64,000 nt of DNA from Peptostreptococcus stomatis DSM 17678. Its GTDB lineage: Bacteria; Bacillota; Clostridia; Peptostreptococcales; Peptostreptococcaceae. Both the position numbers and the translations under genes were made by a program. The DNA lies in contig NZ_ADGQ01000071.1 of the NCBI RefSeq assembly GCF_000147675.1, positions 1 through 64,000 of the forward strand, in the 5' to 3' direction. Of this stretch, positions 34,872 through 43,888 are shown piece after piece. Below the pieces are notes generated by a model. The model saw nothing but the letters and a program-made list of their open reading frames with translations. It made no database searches and was not told where the DNA came from. Each line of letters starts with the position of its first letter. Position 1 is the first letter of the stretch.

Positions 34872-34911
34872 TTGATATATAGTTGATAAAATAATTGATA
34901 AATAGTTGATA
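34872..34911 (+). repeat. Four helically phased TTGATA repeats upstream of hemC
   Basis: TTGATA starts at 34872, 34883, 34895 and 34906, spacings 11, 12, 11 bases. The even phasing suggests a protein-binding array. The rest of the 203-bp gap to hemC shows no clear promoter; a loose inverted repeat flanks 34930-34983. Confidence 0.45.
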
Positions 34912-35039
34912 GACCCTTAATCTGTAGTAGATAGGACCCTAGAAATAGAGTTTTTACGATAAAACCATTATAGGGTTCTTTATACGAGTAGGTAAAGAGA
35001 AAAACAAAGAGAATAGTAGTGTATGTTTGGAGGTAGTAG

Positions 35040-35972
35040 ATGAAATTAATTGTGGGTACTAGGGGCAGTGCCTTGGCTCTTGCACAGACCGACAGTATAA
35101 TCAGTCTAGTTTTAGATAAATTTCCAGACTTGGAGATAGAAAAAAAGATTATAAAGACCAAGGGTGACAAGATCCTTGACAAGTCCTTGGACAAGATTGG
35201 TGACAAGGGCCTGTTTGTTAGTGAAATAGAGAGAGAACTATTAGAGGGGACCATAGACTTTGCTGTACATAGTCTGAAGGATATGCCTACAAAGATCAGT
35301 CCCGGCTTAAAGTTGGCACAGACACCTGAGAGACAGGATCCTAGGGATGTCCTGGTGATAAACCCCAAACACCAGCTTAGGCCGGAAGACATAATGGACT
35401 GGTTGAGGTCTAGCCAGGGCCTAAAAATAGGTACTGGTAGCAAGCGTAGGACGAGCCAGTTAAAGAGAATAAATGAATCAATCCAACCAATGATGATAAG
35501 GGGTAATATAGGAACCAGGTTAGAAAAACTAGTCAGTCAAGACTTAGATGCTATCGTCCTGGCAGCTGCAGGTATCAACCGCCTGGGCATGGATGGTCTT
35601 AACCTATATCATTTTTCCTATGAGGAGATGATTCCGGCCTGTGGACAGGGGGCTCTAGCCATAGAAGTTAGGTCTAATGATGAAAATACTGACAGGATAT
35701 TTGACTTTCTGGCTGATGACCAGGCCTGTATGGAGATAGAGGCTGAAAGAACTTTTTTGGAAGTTATAAATGGAGGCTGTCATGTACCTGTGGGTGCCAC
35801 TGTCAAAAAGGTTGGTAACAAGTGGGTCTTGATGGGTATGTATGGTAGGGAAGATTGTTCTTCTATAGTTTATGGCCAGCTAGACTTTGAGCCTAGCCTT
35901 GGTGGTGCAAAAAAGGTAGGTCAAGACTTGGCAAGCTACCTGATAAAAAGCCTGGAAGACCGGGACAAATAG
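35040..35972 (+). CDS. hemC: Hydroxymethylbilane synthase (porphobilinogen deaminase)
   Basis: 310 residues. GTRGSALALAQTD start, HSLKDMPT, GTGSKRRTSQLKR and RGNIGTRLEKL substrate-binding Arg residues, and the cofactor-bearing Cys in NGGCHVPVGA. It builds the linear tetrapyrrole from porphobilinogen. GGAGGTAGATG start context. Followed by the uroporphyrinogen III synthase/methyltransferase fusion, so the operon leads to siroheme or corrinoids. hemA and hemL are not in the window. Confidence 0.96.
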   Translation: MKLIVGTRGSALALAQTDSIISLVLDKFPDLEIEKKIIKTKGDKILDKSLDKIGDKGLFVSEIERELLEGTIDFAVHSLKDMPTKISPGLKLAQTPERQDPRDVLVINPKHQLRPEDIMDWLRSSQGLKIGTGSKRRTSQLKRINESIQPMMIRGNIGTRLEKLVSQDLDAIVLAAAGINRLGMDGLNLYHFSYEEMIPACGQGALAIEVRSNDENTDRIFDFLADDQACMEIEAERTFLEVINGGCHVPVGATVKKVGNKWVLMGMYGREDCSSIVYGQLDFEPSLGGAKKVGQDLASYLIKSLEDRDK

Positions 35973-36116
35973 GATATTAAACTGATAAAGAAATATATAA
36001 AACAAGATATAAAAACAAGATGTTATAAATGGAAGTTAGGGGTATTTCGTTGTAAGGATAGGTTTGGAAGCTGACTATGCGATAATACCCAATGTGTTGA
36101 GATAAGGAAGAAAAGT

Positions 36117-37640
36117 ATGAATAAGGGAAAAGTATACCTTGTTGGGGCTGGCCCTGGTGACTATGGTCTGATAACCTTAAAGGGTTTGGATTGTATAGCC
36201 AAGGCAGATATAATTATATATGATAGACTGGTAAACCGAGATTTATTAAAAAATGCCAAACCAGGCTGTGAATTTATATATGTTGGCAAGAAGTCCAGCA
36301 ACCATATAATGGCCCAGGACAAGATTAATGAAACCATAGCTGAAAGTGCAGCCATGGGTAAGGTCGTTATTAGGCTAAAGGGGGGAGACCCCTATGTATT
36401 TGGTAGGGGTGGTGAAGAGGCCGAGGTATTATATGACCAGGGTATAGACTTTGAGGTAGTACCAGGCGTAACTTCATCTATAGGAGGCTTGGCCTATGCG
36501 GGTATACCTGTTACCCACCGTGATTTTGCATCATCGTTTCATGTGGTGACTGGCCATGCCAAGAAGGATGACAGCCTAGATATCAACTGGGAGTCTCTGG
36601 CCAGAGAAAAGGGGACTGTTGTATTTTTGATGGGTATTGGTAATATCAAGCATATTACTAAAATGCTTGTAAGTCATGGCAGGGACCCAAAGACTCCGGT
36701 GGCCTTTGTGTCTAATGCTACCAACTATAGGCAGAGGACTGTCAAGACTAGCTTGGAAGATGCCTATGACTGTGTCCAGAGGGAAGGCATCAAGGCTCCT
36801 AGTTTATTTGTAGTGGGTGGAGTAGTCAGCCTATCTGACAAGCTTGGTTTCTATGAGAGAAAACCCCTGTTTGGCAAGACTGTAATGGTGACCAGGACTA
36901 GAAAGAAAAATAGTGAACTTAGGCAGAAGATAAGTGAATTAGGGGGAAAGACTTTTGAACTCCCTACTATAGATATACAGGATAAAAAGGACATAGGTAA
37001 GACCCTAATTGAAAGACTGGAGAGCAAGAGATATAGTCATATAGCCTTGACTAGCCACAATAGTGTGGATATATTCTTTAAGAACCTTGTCAAAGAAGGT
37101 TATGATTTTAGGAAATTGGCAGGTATAAAGATAGCCAGTGTAGGAAGTGCAACCAGCAGGGCTATCCGTAGGTATGGTTTTTTACCTGATATAGAGAGTA
37201 GTCAATCAACTGGCCAAGACCTGGCAGGATTGATACTTAAAGATATAGGTAGTGGTGGATTTGTAAGTCCATCCGTCTTATTCCCATGTTCAGAGATAGC
37301 CAGCAGGGTTATGGAAGAGGTAATGGTATCAGGTCAGGTCGACCTCGATAGGGTGGACTTATATACAAATACTGTTAATATGGCTATAAAGGACGAACTT
37401 TTGGAGATCTTAAAGAAGGAAGACATAGACTATATTACCTTTACCAGTTCCTCTACAGTCAAGTACCTGGTTGAAATACTAGGTGATGACAAGGGCCTGA
37501 TAAGGGACATAAAGAAGGTTTCGATTGGAAGTATAACTAGCCAGACAATTAGGGACCTGGGCTTTGAATTGGATATAGAGTCAGACCAGGCCAGTATAGA
37601 TTCTATGGTTTCAGCCATACTGGATGATGTGATTGGCTAG
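36117..37640 (+). CDS. cobA-hemD: Fused uroporphyrinogen-III C-methyltransferase / uroporphyrinogen-III synthase
   Basis: 507 residues. The N-terminal domain (about 1-245) is SUMT: VGAGPGDYGLITLKG, IIYDRLVN, RLKGGDPYVFGRGGEEAE, VPGVTSSIGGLAYAGIPVTHR and MGIGNI. The C-terminal domain (about 255-505) is HemD: TVMVTRTRKKNSEL, LTSHNSVDIFFK, and TFTSSSTVKYLVE. The fusion, common in Clostridia, channels hydroxymethylbilane to precorrin-2. Product serves siroheme for AsrC and possibly cobalamin. A 144-base gap from hemC holds a weak hairpin. Confidence 0.96.
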   Translation: MNKGKVYLVGAGPGDYGLITLKGLDCIAKADIIIYDRLVNRDLLKNAKPGCEFIYVGKKSSNHIMAQDKINETIAESAAMGKVVIRLKGGDPYVFGRGGEEAEVLYDQGIDFEVVPGVTSSIGGLAYAGIPVTHRDFASSFHVVTGHAKKDDSLDINWESLAREKGTVVFLMGIGNIKHITKMLVSHGRDPKTPVAFVSNATNYRQRTVKTSLEDAYDCVQREGIKAPSLFVVGGVVSLSDKLGFYERKPLFGKTVMVTRTRKKNSELRQKISELGGKTFELPTIDIQDKKDIGKTLIERLESKRYSHIALTSHNSVDIFFKNLVKEGYDFRKLAGIKIASVGSATSRAIRRYGFLPDIESSQSTGQDLAGLILKDIGSGGFVSPSVLFPCSEIASRVMEEVMVSGQVDLDRVDLYTNTVNMAIKDELLEILKKEDIDYITFTSSSTVKYLVEILGDDKGLIRDIKKVSIGSITSQTIRDLGFELDIESDQASIDSMVSAILDDVIG

Positions 37641-37718
37641 TTTTGAGGATTGTTAGTTTTGTTTAGGAATCAGGATATGGTTGACTTCCTGCTTGTGAAA
37701 AAATAAAAGGAGAAATAA

Positions 37719-38687
37719 ATGATAAGAAGACCGAGACGTTTAAGAGTAAATAGTATAACAAGAGACTTAGTAAGGGAAACTAGGCTTGATATGAAGAGTC
37801 TGGTATACCCCCTATTTATTGTTGAGGGTGAAAAAATCAAGAATGAAATCAAGTCTATGCCAGGTGTATACCATTTTTCAATAGATATGTTAGATGGTGA
37901 AATTGAGGATATCATAAAGCATGGTATACAAAATATTATGATTTTTGGCGTTACACATGACAAGGATGCCTGTGCAAGCTCAGGTTTTGCAGAGGATGGT
38001 ATAGTCCAGAGGGCAGTAAGAAAGATAAAGTCTTTGGGAAAGAGTTTAAATGTAATCACAGACGTTTGTATGTGTGAATATACTGACCATGGTCATTGTG
38101 GTATCTTGGACGAAACAGGCTATGTAGACAATGACAAGAGCCTGGCAGTCTTGGCTAAGATAGCCCTTAGCCATGCCCAGGCGGGAGCAGACATGGTAGC
38201 CCCATCGGATATGATGGATGGCAGGGTAGGAGCTATTAGAAAAATACTTGACGAGCATGGATTTGTAAATGTTGGAATTATGGCCTATAGTGCCAAGTTT
38301 GCATCAAACTTCTACGGACCATTTAGGGATGCTGCTGATTCAGCACCGGCCTTTGGTGATAGGAAGACCTACCAGATGGACCCAGCCAACTTTAGAGAGG
38401 CCATGCTGGAGTGTGCCTATGATATTGAGGAGGGGGCGGACATGGTAATGGTCAAGCCAGCCCTATCATATTTGGATGTTATCAAGGGGGCCAGGGAGAG
38501 GTTCGATGTTCCTATTGTAGCCTATAATGTAAGTGGTGAATATTCTATGATAAAATTTGCTATTAGCCAGGGTCTTTTAAATGAAGAGGTCATGTATGAG
38601 GCTGTAATGTCTATCAAGAGGGCAGGGGCAGACATTATTATCACATATTTTGCCAAGGACCTGGCTAAGTATATTGGTAGATACTAG
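37719..38687 (+). CDS. hemB: Porphobilinogen synthase (delta-aminolevulinic acid dehydratase)
   Basis: 322 residues. Zn-binding Cys cluster CMCEYTDHGHCGIL marks the zinc-dependent form. Schiff-base lysines lie in AYSAKFASNFYGPFR and MVKPALSYLD. Also PLFIVEG at the N-terminus and the closing REAGADIIITYFAKD-like motif (here KRAGADIIITYFAKD). AAAGGAG site. It condenses two aminolevulinate molecules to porphobilinogen for HemC. A strong terminator follows, ending this transcript. Confidence 0.96.
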   Translation: MIRRPRRLRVNSITRDLVRETRLDMKSLVYPLFIVEGEKIKNEIKSMPGVYHFSIDMLDGEIEDIIKHGIQNIMIFGVTHDKDACASSGFAEDGIVQRAVRKIKSLGKSLNVITDVCMCEYTDHGHCGILDETGYVDNDKSLAVLAKIALSHAQAGADMVAPSDMMDGRVGAIRKILDEHGFVNVGIMAYSAKFASNFYGPFRDAADSAPAFGDRKTYQMDPANFREAMLECAYDIEEGADMVMVKPALSYLDVIKGARERFDVPIVAYNVSGEYSMIKFAISQGLLNEEVMYEAVMSIKRAGADIIITYFAKDLAKYIGRY

Positions 38688-38705
38688 GACCCATATGTAA
38701 ATTAA

Positions 38706-38750
38706 AACGACCGTAAAGGAGTCAAAATCTCTAAGCGGTCGTTATTTTTA
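38706..38750 (+). terminator. Intrinsic terminator after hemB
   Basis: AACGACCG/CGGTCGTT 8-bp GC-rich stem (38706-38713 with 38736-38743) is followed by ATTTTTATT. Confidence 0.8.
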
Positions 38751-38871
38751 TTGCCAAATAAAAGGTCGTAAAATTTTTTTCTTCTAAGAAATGGCAACTC
38801 AATAGTATTGGTATTTGTTGGAATTTTTGTATATAATATATATGAGAAAGATATGTGTAAAGGAGGTAGCT

Positions 38872-39348
38872 ATGTTTTTTCCAGTGATGGTAGATTTATC
38901 AGCCATGGAGGTCTTGGTTGTAGGTGGTGGAAGGATTGCCTGCAGAAAGGTTAAAAAACTTTTAGAGTTTGGTGGCAGGGTTAAGGTGATTGCCCCCGAA
39001 TTTTGTAAGGAACTTTATTCTCTAGCCCAGTCTATGGATGAAGGAAAAAGTCTGACTATGATAAGTAGGGCCTTTGAAGTGACTGATCTTGAGGGTCAGG
39101 ACCTGGTTTATCTAGCTACTGATGATAAGGACCTTAATGGTCGAATAGGTGACCTGTGTAGGTCTAAAAGGATACTGGTAAACAGGTTGGATGACCATAG
39201 GGCTTCAAGCTTTATAAATATGGCAACAACTAATAAGGAATATAGGGATCAAGAGGTCTTGCTTGCAGTGTCATGCTTTGGTGAAAATCCAAGCCTGACA
39301 AAGGACCTATGTAAGAAGCTAGATGAAGAATTTTTGGAGGATGAATAA
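38872..39348 (+). CDS. Precorrin-2 dehydrogenase (SirC/CysG N-terminal type)
   Basis: 158 residues from ATG 38872, chosen because AGGAGG lies 6 bases upstream. NAD-binding Rossmann motif VVGGGRIACRKVKKLLEFG; conserved LVYLATDDKDLNGRIG and RLDDHRASSFINMATT; then the dimerisation segment AVSCFGENPSLTKDLCKKL. It oxidises precorrin-2 to sirohydrochlorin; short SirC/YlnF-like forms often lack chelatase activity. Completes the siroheme branch with cobA-hemD. Its stop overlaps the pcrA start. Confidence 0.88.
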   Translation: MFFPVMVDLSAMEVLVVGGGRIACRKVKKLLEFGGRVKVIAPEFCKELYSLAQSMDEGKSLTMISRAFEVTDLEGQDLVYLATDDKDLNGRIGDLCRSKRILVNRLDDHRASSFINMATTNKEYRDQEVLLAVSCFGENPSLTKDLCKKLDEEFLEDE

Positions 39349-41711
39349 TGAATATAGATGATTTAAATCCCGCCCAAAGGCAGGCGGTAGAGAGGACAGA
39401 GGGTCCAGTTTTAATTTTGGCTGGTGCCGGTTCCGGTAAGACTAAGGTGCTGACTACTAGAATTGCCTACCTGGTGGAGGATAAGCAAGTTATGCCGGCC
39501 AATATCTTAGCAATAACCTTTACCAACAAGGCAGCCAATGAGATGAGGGAGAGGGTTGAAAATATAATTGGTGAAAACTCTAGGGATATGTGGATATCTA
39601 CCTTCCACTCATGCTGTGTAAGGATATTGAGAAAGGACATAAACAAGATAGGCTACAACAGGAGTTTTGTCATTTATGATGCATCAGACCAGCTTACCCT
39701 GGTAAAGGACTGCTTAAAGGAATTAAATTTAGATGATAAGAAGTTTGAACCAAAGTCTATAATTTCTTATATATCATCAGCCAAGGACAAGCTACAGACA
39801 CCAAAGGAATTTGCCAGAGAGGCTGAGGGCGATATTTGGTTGTCGAAAATTGCTGAAGTCTATGCTATTTACCAGGATAGACTATTGAGGAATAGTGCCC
39901 TGGACTTTGATGACCTTATAGTTAAGACAGTGGAGCTACTCCAGTCAAATGAGGACGTCCTAAACTTCTACAGGGGCAAATTCAAGTACATAATGGTAGA
40001 TGAGTACCAGGATACTTCAAGGGCCCAGTATCAATTAATCAAGATGTTGGCCCAGGGTCACCAGAATATTTGCGTGGTTGGGGATGATGACCAGAGTATA
40101 TATGGCTGGAGAGGAGCAGACATAAGAAATATACTGGAATTTGAAAAAGACTATGATGATGTATTTGTGGTAAAACTAGAGCAGAACTACAGGTCTACCC
40201 AGCCAATCCTGGATACTGCCAACCACCTTATAGCCAACAATGTAGAGAGGAAGAAAAAGAGGCTATGGAGTGATAAGAAGGAGGGCCAGCCAGTCAAGAT
40301 AAAGTTGCTTAGAAATGAGGTTGAAGAGGCCAGTTATGTGGCCGAGGAGATATACAATCATTCTATGGAAACGGGTAGGTCTTTTGAAGATTATGCAGTA
40401 CTATATAGGGCCAATGCCCAGGCCAGGGCCATAGAAGATGCCCTAAATAGGTTCCAGATACCTTATAGCATCTATGGGGGAACTAAGTTCTACGAGAGAA
40501 AGGAAATAAAGGACCTTTTAGCCTACCTGAGGATAATAGTTAACCCACAAGATGATATATCTGTCAAGAGGGTTATAAATGTACCTAGGAGGGGGATAGG
40601 TCTTAGGACAATAGAAAAGTTAGAGGATAGGGCCAGCCTTATGAAGGAGAGTGTCTATTCGGTTATTTTGGATGTAGATAATAATTCGGACATCTCTACC
40701 AAGGCCAAGAAGAGTATCAACGAGTTTTTAGATCTGATAAGTATTTTTAGGACCTTTGTAGATGCCTATTCACCTAGCCAGCTAGTTGAAAAGGTCCTTG
40801 ATATGACAGGCTATATACATGAGTTAGAAGAAATTGTAGCCAAGAACCAAAACCTACAAAATGGTAAGGCAGAAGATGCCCAGGACAGGATAGACAACCT
40901 TAGGGAGTTTATATCTATAGCTATAGAATATGAAAATTCTGACCTAAATAATGAGGAAGAAAAGAACCTAGAAAACTTCCTGGCAACCATATCTCTTTCG
41001 AGTGATGTAGCCGATGAGGAAGAGGAAGGCCTATCTAAGGTGTCTATGATGACTATGCATTCCTCAAAGGGTTTGGAATTCCCGGTGGTATTTATAGTGG
41101 GTATGGAAGAAAATATCTTCCCTATAGCCAGGGCCATTTCATCTATGTCGGATTCGGATATAGAAGAGGAGCGTAGGCTTTGTTATGTTGGTATTACAAG
41201 GGCCATGCGTGACCTCTACTTGACACATGTTGCAACCAGGACCCTTTATGGTAAGACCTCTGTAAATATGAAATCCAGGTTTTTAGGAGAATTGCCTGAG
41301 GAAACTACTCAGATTTTGGACTCGCCAGTTAAGGTCAACAAGTATGACCATGCAGACTATAGTCTGCTTCACAACTACGCACAGAAGTACAAGAACCAGA
41401 TGAATATAGATAATATCAAGAAGGTTACGAGGAGTGCCAGGCTAGGTGAGTTAGATAGTCAAGCCGGTGGTCAAGAAGCTTCAGGTCAGGCAAGGGATAT
41501 GTCCAATATTGGTGGTGAAGGCAAGGGGTATGACTCCTATGATGCCGATACTATACCAAAGATTAAGATAGGATCTCTTGTAGAACACCCAAAATTTGGG
41601 GAGGGATCTATAATATCCAAGGCTGGGGCTGATGTAACCATAGCCTTTAAGATAAAGGGAGTAAAGAAGATCAATCTTGAATATACCAATATCAAGGTTT
41701 TGAAATACTAA
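39348..41711 (+). CDS. pcrA: ATP-dependent DNA helicase PcrA/UvrD
   Basis: 787 residues. SF1A helicase motifs in order: LNPAQRQAVERTEGPVLILA (Q motif), GAGSGKTKVLTTRI (Walker A), TFTNKAANEM, FVIYDASDQ, VDEYQDTS (Walker B), GDDDQSIYGWRGAD, QNYRST, TMHSSKGLEFPVVF and GITRAMRDLYLTH. The C-terminal SLVEHPKFGEGSI segment is the Tudor-like domain that binds RNA polymerase in PcrA. It acts in repair and in removal of stalled complexes. ATG overlaps the upstream stop (ATAATG), so it is coupled to sirC. Confidence 0.96.
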   Translation: MNIDDLNPAQRQAVERTEGPVLILAGAGSGKTKVLTTRIAYLVEDKQVMPANILAITFTNKAANEMRERVENIIGENSRDMWISTFHSCCVRILRKDINKIGYNRSFVIYDASDQLTLVKDCLKELNLDDKKFEPKSIISYISSAKDKLQTPKEFAREAEGDIWLSKIAEVYAIYQDRLLRNSALDFDDLIVKTVELLQSNEDVLNFYRGKFKYIMVDEYQDTSRAQYQLIKMLAQGHQNICVVGDDDQSIYGWRGADIRNILEFEKDYDDVFVVKLEQNYRSTQPILDTANHLIANNVERKKKRLWSDKKEGQPVKIKLLRNEVEEASYVAEEIYNHSMETGRSFEDYAVLYRANAQARAIEDALNRFQIPYSIYGGTKFYERKEIKDLLAYLRIIVNPQDDISVKRVINVPRRGIGLRTIEKLEDRASLMKESVYSVILDVDNNSDISTKAKKSINEFLDLISIFRTFVDAYSPSQLVEKVLDMTGYIHELEEIVAKNQNLQNGKAEDAQDRIDNLREFISIAIEYENSDLNNEEEKNLENFLATISLSSDVADEEEEGLSKVSMMTMHSSKGLEFPVVFIVGMEENIFPIARAISSMSDSDIEEERRLCYVGITRAMRDLYLTHVATRTLYGKTSVNMKSRFLGELPEETTQILDSPVKVNKYDHADYSLLHNYAQKYKNQMNIDNIKKVTRSARLGELDSQAGGQEASGQARDMSNIGGEGKGYDSYDADTIPKIKIGSLVEHPKFGEGSIISKAGADVTIAFKIKGVKKINLEYTNIKVLKY

Positions 41712-41751
41712 AGGCTTAAGCATTTCATAGGAGTAAAGAAAGGAACTATAT

Positions 41752-43179
41752 ATGTTTAATGACAATTCATTTGAGCTAGGCCAGGACCTAGTCGATTACA
41801 TAAATGATAGTCCGACCATGTACAATGCCGTGGAAAATGTAAGGGTATGGTTGGATGAATATAATTTTGAAAGGTTGGGCCTTGCTGAGGAATGGAAATT
41901 GGTCAAGGGAGGCAAGTACTACCTGGTGGTCAATTCTTCGTCAATATTTGCCTTTATAGTTGCAGGTGACAGGATAGAGAGGGAGGGTTTCAGGATAATT
42001 GGTAGCCATACAGACTCACCTGGTTTTAAGTTAAAGCCAAATCCTGAAATCAAGCAGAGGCAGTACTTAAAGTTAAATGTTGAGCCCTATGGTGGTATGA
42101 TTTTAAATACCTGGATGGACAGGCCCTTGTCCCTGGCAGGTAGGGTCTTTACCAGAAATATAGATGACCCATTTAAGCCTATAGAACACATAATCAAGCT
42201 TGATAGGCCTATATGTATAATACCAAACCTTGCAATTCATATGAACAGGTCTATAAATGAGGGTTATGCCTATAATAAGCAGGATGATATGACTCCAATT
42301 ATCCTGGAATCATATGAGGGGGAGGAAAAAGACTATATCAGGTCCCTCCTTCATAGGGAAATAAATATGACAGGCAGGGAAAAAGTATCTCTTGACGATA
42401 TTTTGGACTATGACCTATACCTCTACGAATATGAAAAGGGGAGCCTGATCGGTGACGAAAAGGAATATATATCCTGTGGCAGGTTGGACAACCTTGCCAG
42501 TGTTCATGCCAGTATATCAGCCCTTTTATACAGTGATAGTCTAGGTAGGTCTGTTTGCAATGAGGATATAGACATCAATTCCTTTAGGAATGTCCTGTCC
42601 ATAAATGAAGCTGGTATGGACCAGTCAGTCCAGCAAAAGGCCAGATTCGAAGGTGTCAAGCTGGTAGCAGCCTTCAATAATGAAGAGGTTGGTAGCCAGA
42701 CTAGACAGGGGGCAGATTCCCAATTATTGATAAATATATTGGAGAGGATAGCCCTAGGACTAGGAAAAACCAAGTCCCAGCTATTGAGGTCATATGAATC
42801 TTCATTTATGATATCAGCAGACCTTGCCCATGCAGTCCATCCTAATAAGTCATCTGTTGCAGATCCTACTAATAGACCAGTCTTTGCTGGTGGACCGACT
42901 ATCAAGTCCCATGCAGGCCAGGCCTATGCAAGTGATGCCTATTCTGTGGCAGTTTACAAGGACATATGCGATAGAAATGGTATCAAGTACCAGACCTTTG
43001 CCAATAGGTCTGACAAGGCAAGTGGGTCTACAATAGGATCAATTACAGCATCCTACCTACCAATAGCCATAGTGGATGTAGGTATGCCGGTCTTGGCCAT
43101 GCATTCCATAAGGGAGTTGGGGCATATAGACGACTACAGGTCCTACTACAAAAGCTTTTATAGGTTTTTTGAACTCTAG
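41752..43179 (+). CDS. M18-family aminopeptidase
   Basis: 475 residues. Zn-ligand motifs of M18 peptidases: GSHTDSPGFKLKPNP, SCGRLDNLASVHAS, NNEEVGSQTRQGADS and SADLAHAVHPN, with MPVLAMHSIRELGHIDD closing the site. M18 enzymes are cytosolic dodecamers that remove N-terminal, often acidic, residues. AAAGGAAC ribosome site. Single gene, followed by a convergent terminator. Distinguished from M42 by the overall length and the DSPGFKLKP motif. Confidence 0.94.
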   Translation: MFNDNSFELGQDLVDYINDSPTMYNAVENVRVWLDEYNFERLGLAEEWKLVKGGKYYLVVNSSSIFAFIVAGDRIEREGFRIIGSHTDSPGFKLKPNPEIKQRQYLKLNVEPYGGMILNTWMDRPLSLAGRVFTRNIDDPFKPIEHIIKLDRPICIIPNLAIHMNRSINEGYAYNKQDDMTPIILESYEGEEKDYIRSLLHREINMTGREKVSLDDILDYDLYLYEYEKGSLIGDEKEYISCGRLDNLASVHASISALLYSDSLGRSVCNEDIDINSFRNVLSINEAGMDQSVQQKARFEGVKLVAAFNNEEVGSQTRQGADSQLLINILERIALGLGKTKSQLLRSYESSFMISADLAHAVHPNKSSVADPTNRPVFAGGPTIKSHAGQAYASDAYSVAVYKDICDRNGIKYQTFANRSDKASGSTIGSITASYLPIAIVDVGMPVLAMHSIRELGHIDDYRSYYKSFYRFFEL

Positions 43180-43280
43180 GAAAGGGTCCATGGATATTTA
43201 TATAAAGCCTCATAGAAGTCTAGGTTTATACTATTGATATTAGAGTTAAATTTATATGAAATTATAGGATTTTTCCTATT

Positions 43281-43317
43281 AAAAAACTAGTCCAGGACTT
43301 TATAAGCTTGGACTAGT
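43281..43317 (-). terminator. Intrinsic terminator of the cyclophilin operon
   Basis: A 9-bp stem ACTAGTCCA/TGGACTAGT is followed on the - strand by six T. The + strand lacks a good T-run, so it mainly ends the - strand transcript. Confidence 0.7.
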
Positions 43318-43349
43318 CTTGTATTTAAAATTATCTTGTTTTTTGTAAA

Positions 43350-43874
43350 CTATACTGTTTTTGGTTCTGGATAATCAACACCAAAGGTATCTACAGTAAC
43401 CTTTTTTATCTTCTGTTCTACTACTGGCTTGTCACCGAATGTAGTTTCTGTCCCAGCTATCTGGTCCACTATATCCATACCTTCTAAAACCCTACCAAAG
43501 CTGGCATACTGGCCATCTAGGTGTGGAGAATCCTGGTGCATGATAAAGAACTGAGAACCTGCTGAGTTTGGGTTCATAGCCCTAGCCATTGATATAACAC
43601 CTCTTTCATGCTTTAGGTTGTTAGTAAAACCATTCATTGTGAATTCACCAGCTATTGTATAGCCAGGTCCACCCATGCCTGATCCCTGTGGGCATCCACC
43701 CTGGATCATAAAGCCACTGATTACCCTGTGGAAGATTAGGCCATCATAGTAACCCTTCTTTATTAATGAGATAAAGTTATTTACTGAGTTTGGAGCTATA
43801 TTAGGCAATAATTCTAGCTTGATTACTCCTCCATTTTCCATTTCTATTGTTACTAGTGGATTATTAATTTCCAT
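43350..43874 (-). CDS. Peptidyl-prolyl cis-trans isomerase, cyclophilin type
   Basis: 174 residues, single cyclophilin domain without signal peptide, so cytoplasmic. Motifs: LIFHRVISGFMIQGG with the catalytic Arg, the ERGVISMARAMNPNSAGSQF segment, FIMHQDSPHLDGQYASFG. It accelerates prolyl bond isomerisation in protein folding. Lies 14 bases downstream of the pyrophosphatase gene on the same strand. GAGGTG ribosome site. Confidence 0.95.
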   Translation of the reverse strand: MEINNPLVTIEMENGGVIKLELLPNIAPNSVNNFISLIKKGYYDGLIFHRVISGFMIQGGCPQGSGMGGPGYTIAGEFTMNGFTNNLKHERGVISMARAMNPNSAGSQFFIMHQDSPHLDGQYASFGRVLEGMDIVDQIAGTETTFGDKPVVEQKIKKVTVDTFGVDYPEPKTV

Positions 43875-43888
43875 TTTTACACCTCTTA

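Noticed and set aside
34930-34983. Terminator after bioB (AGGACCCTA with TAGGGTTCT)
   Set aside because: The loop would exceed 30 bases and the stem has a mismatch; not convincing.
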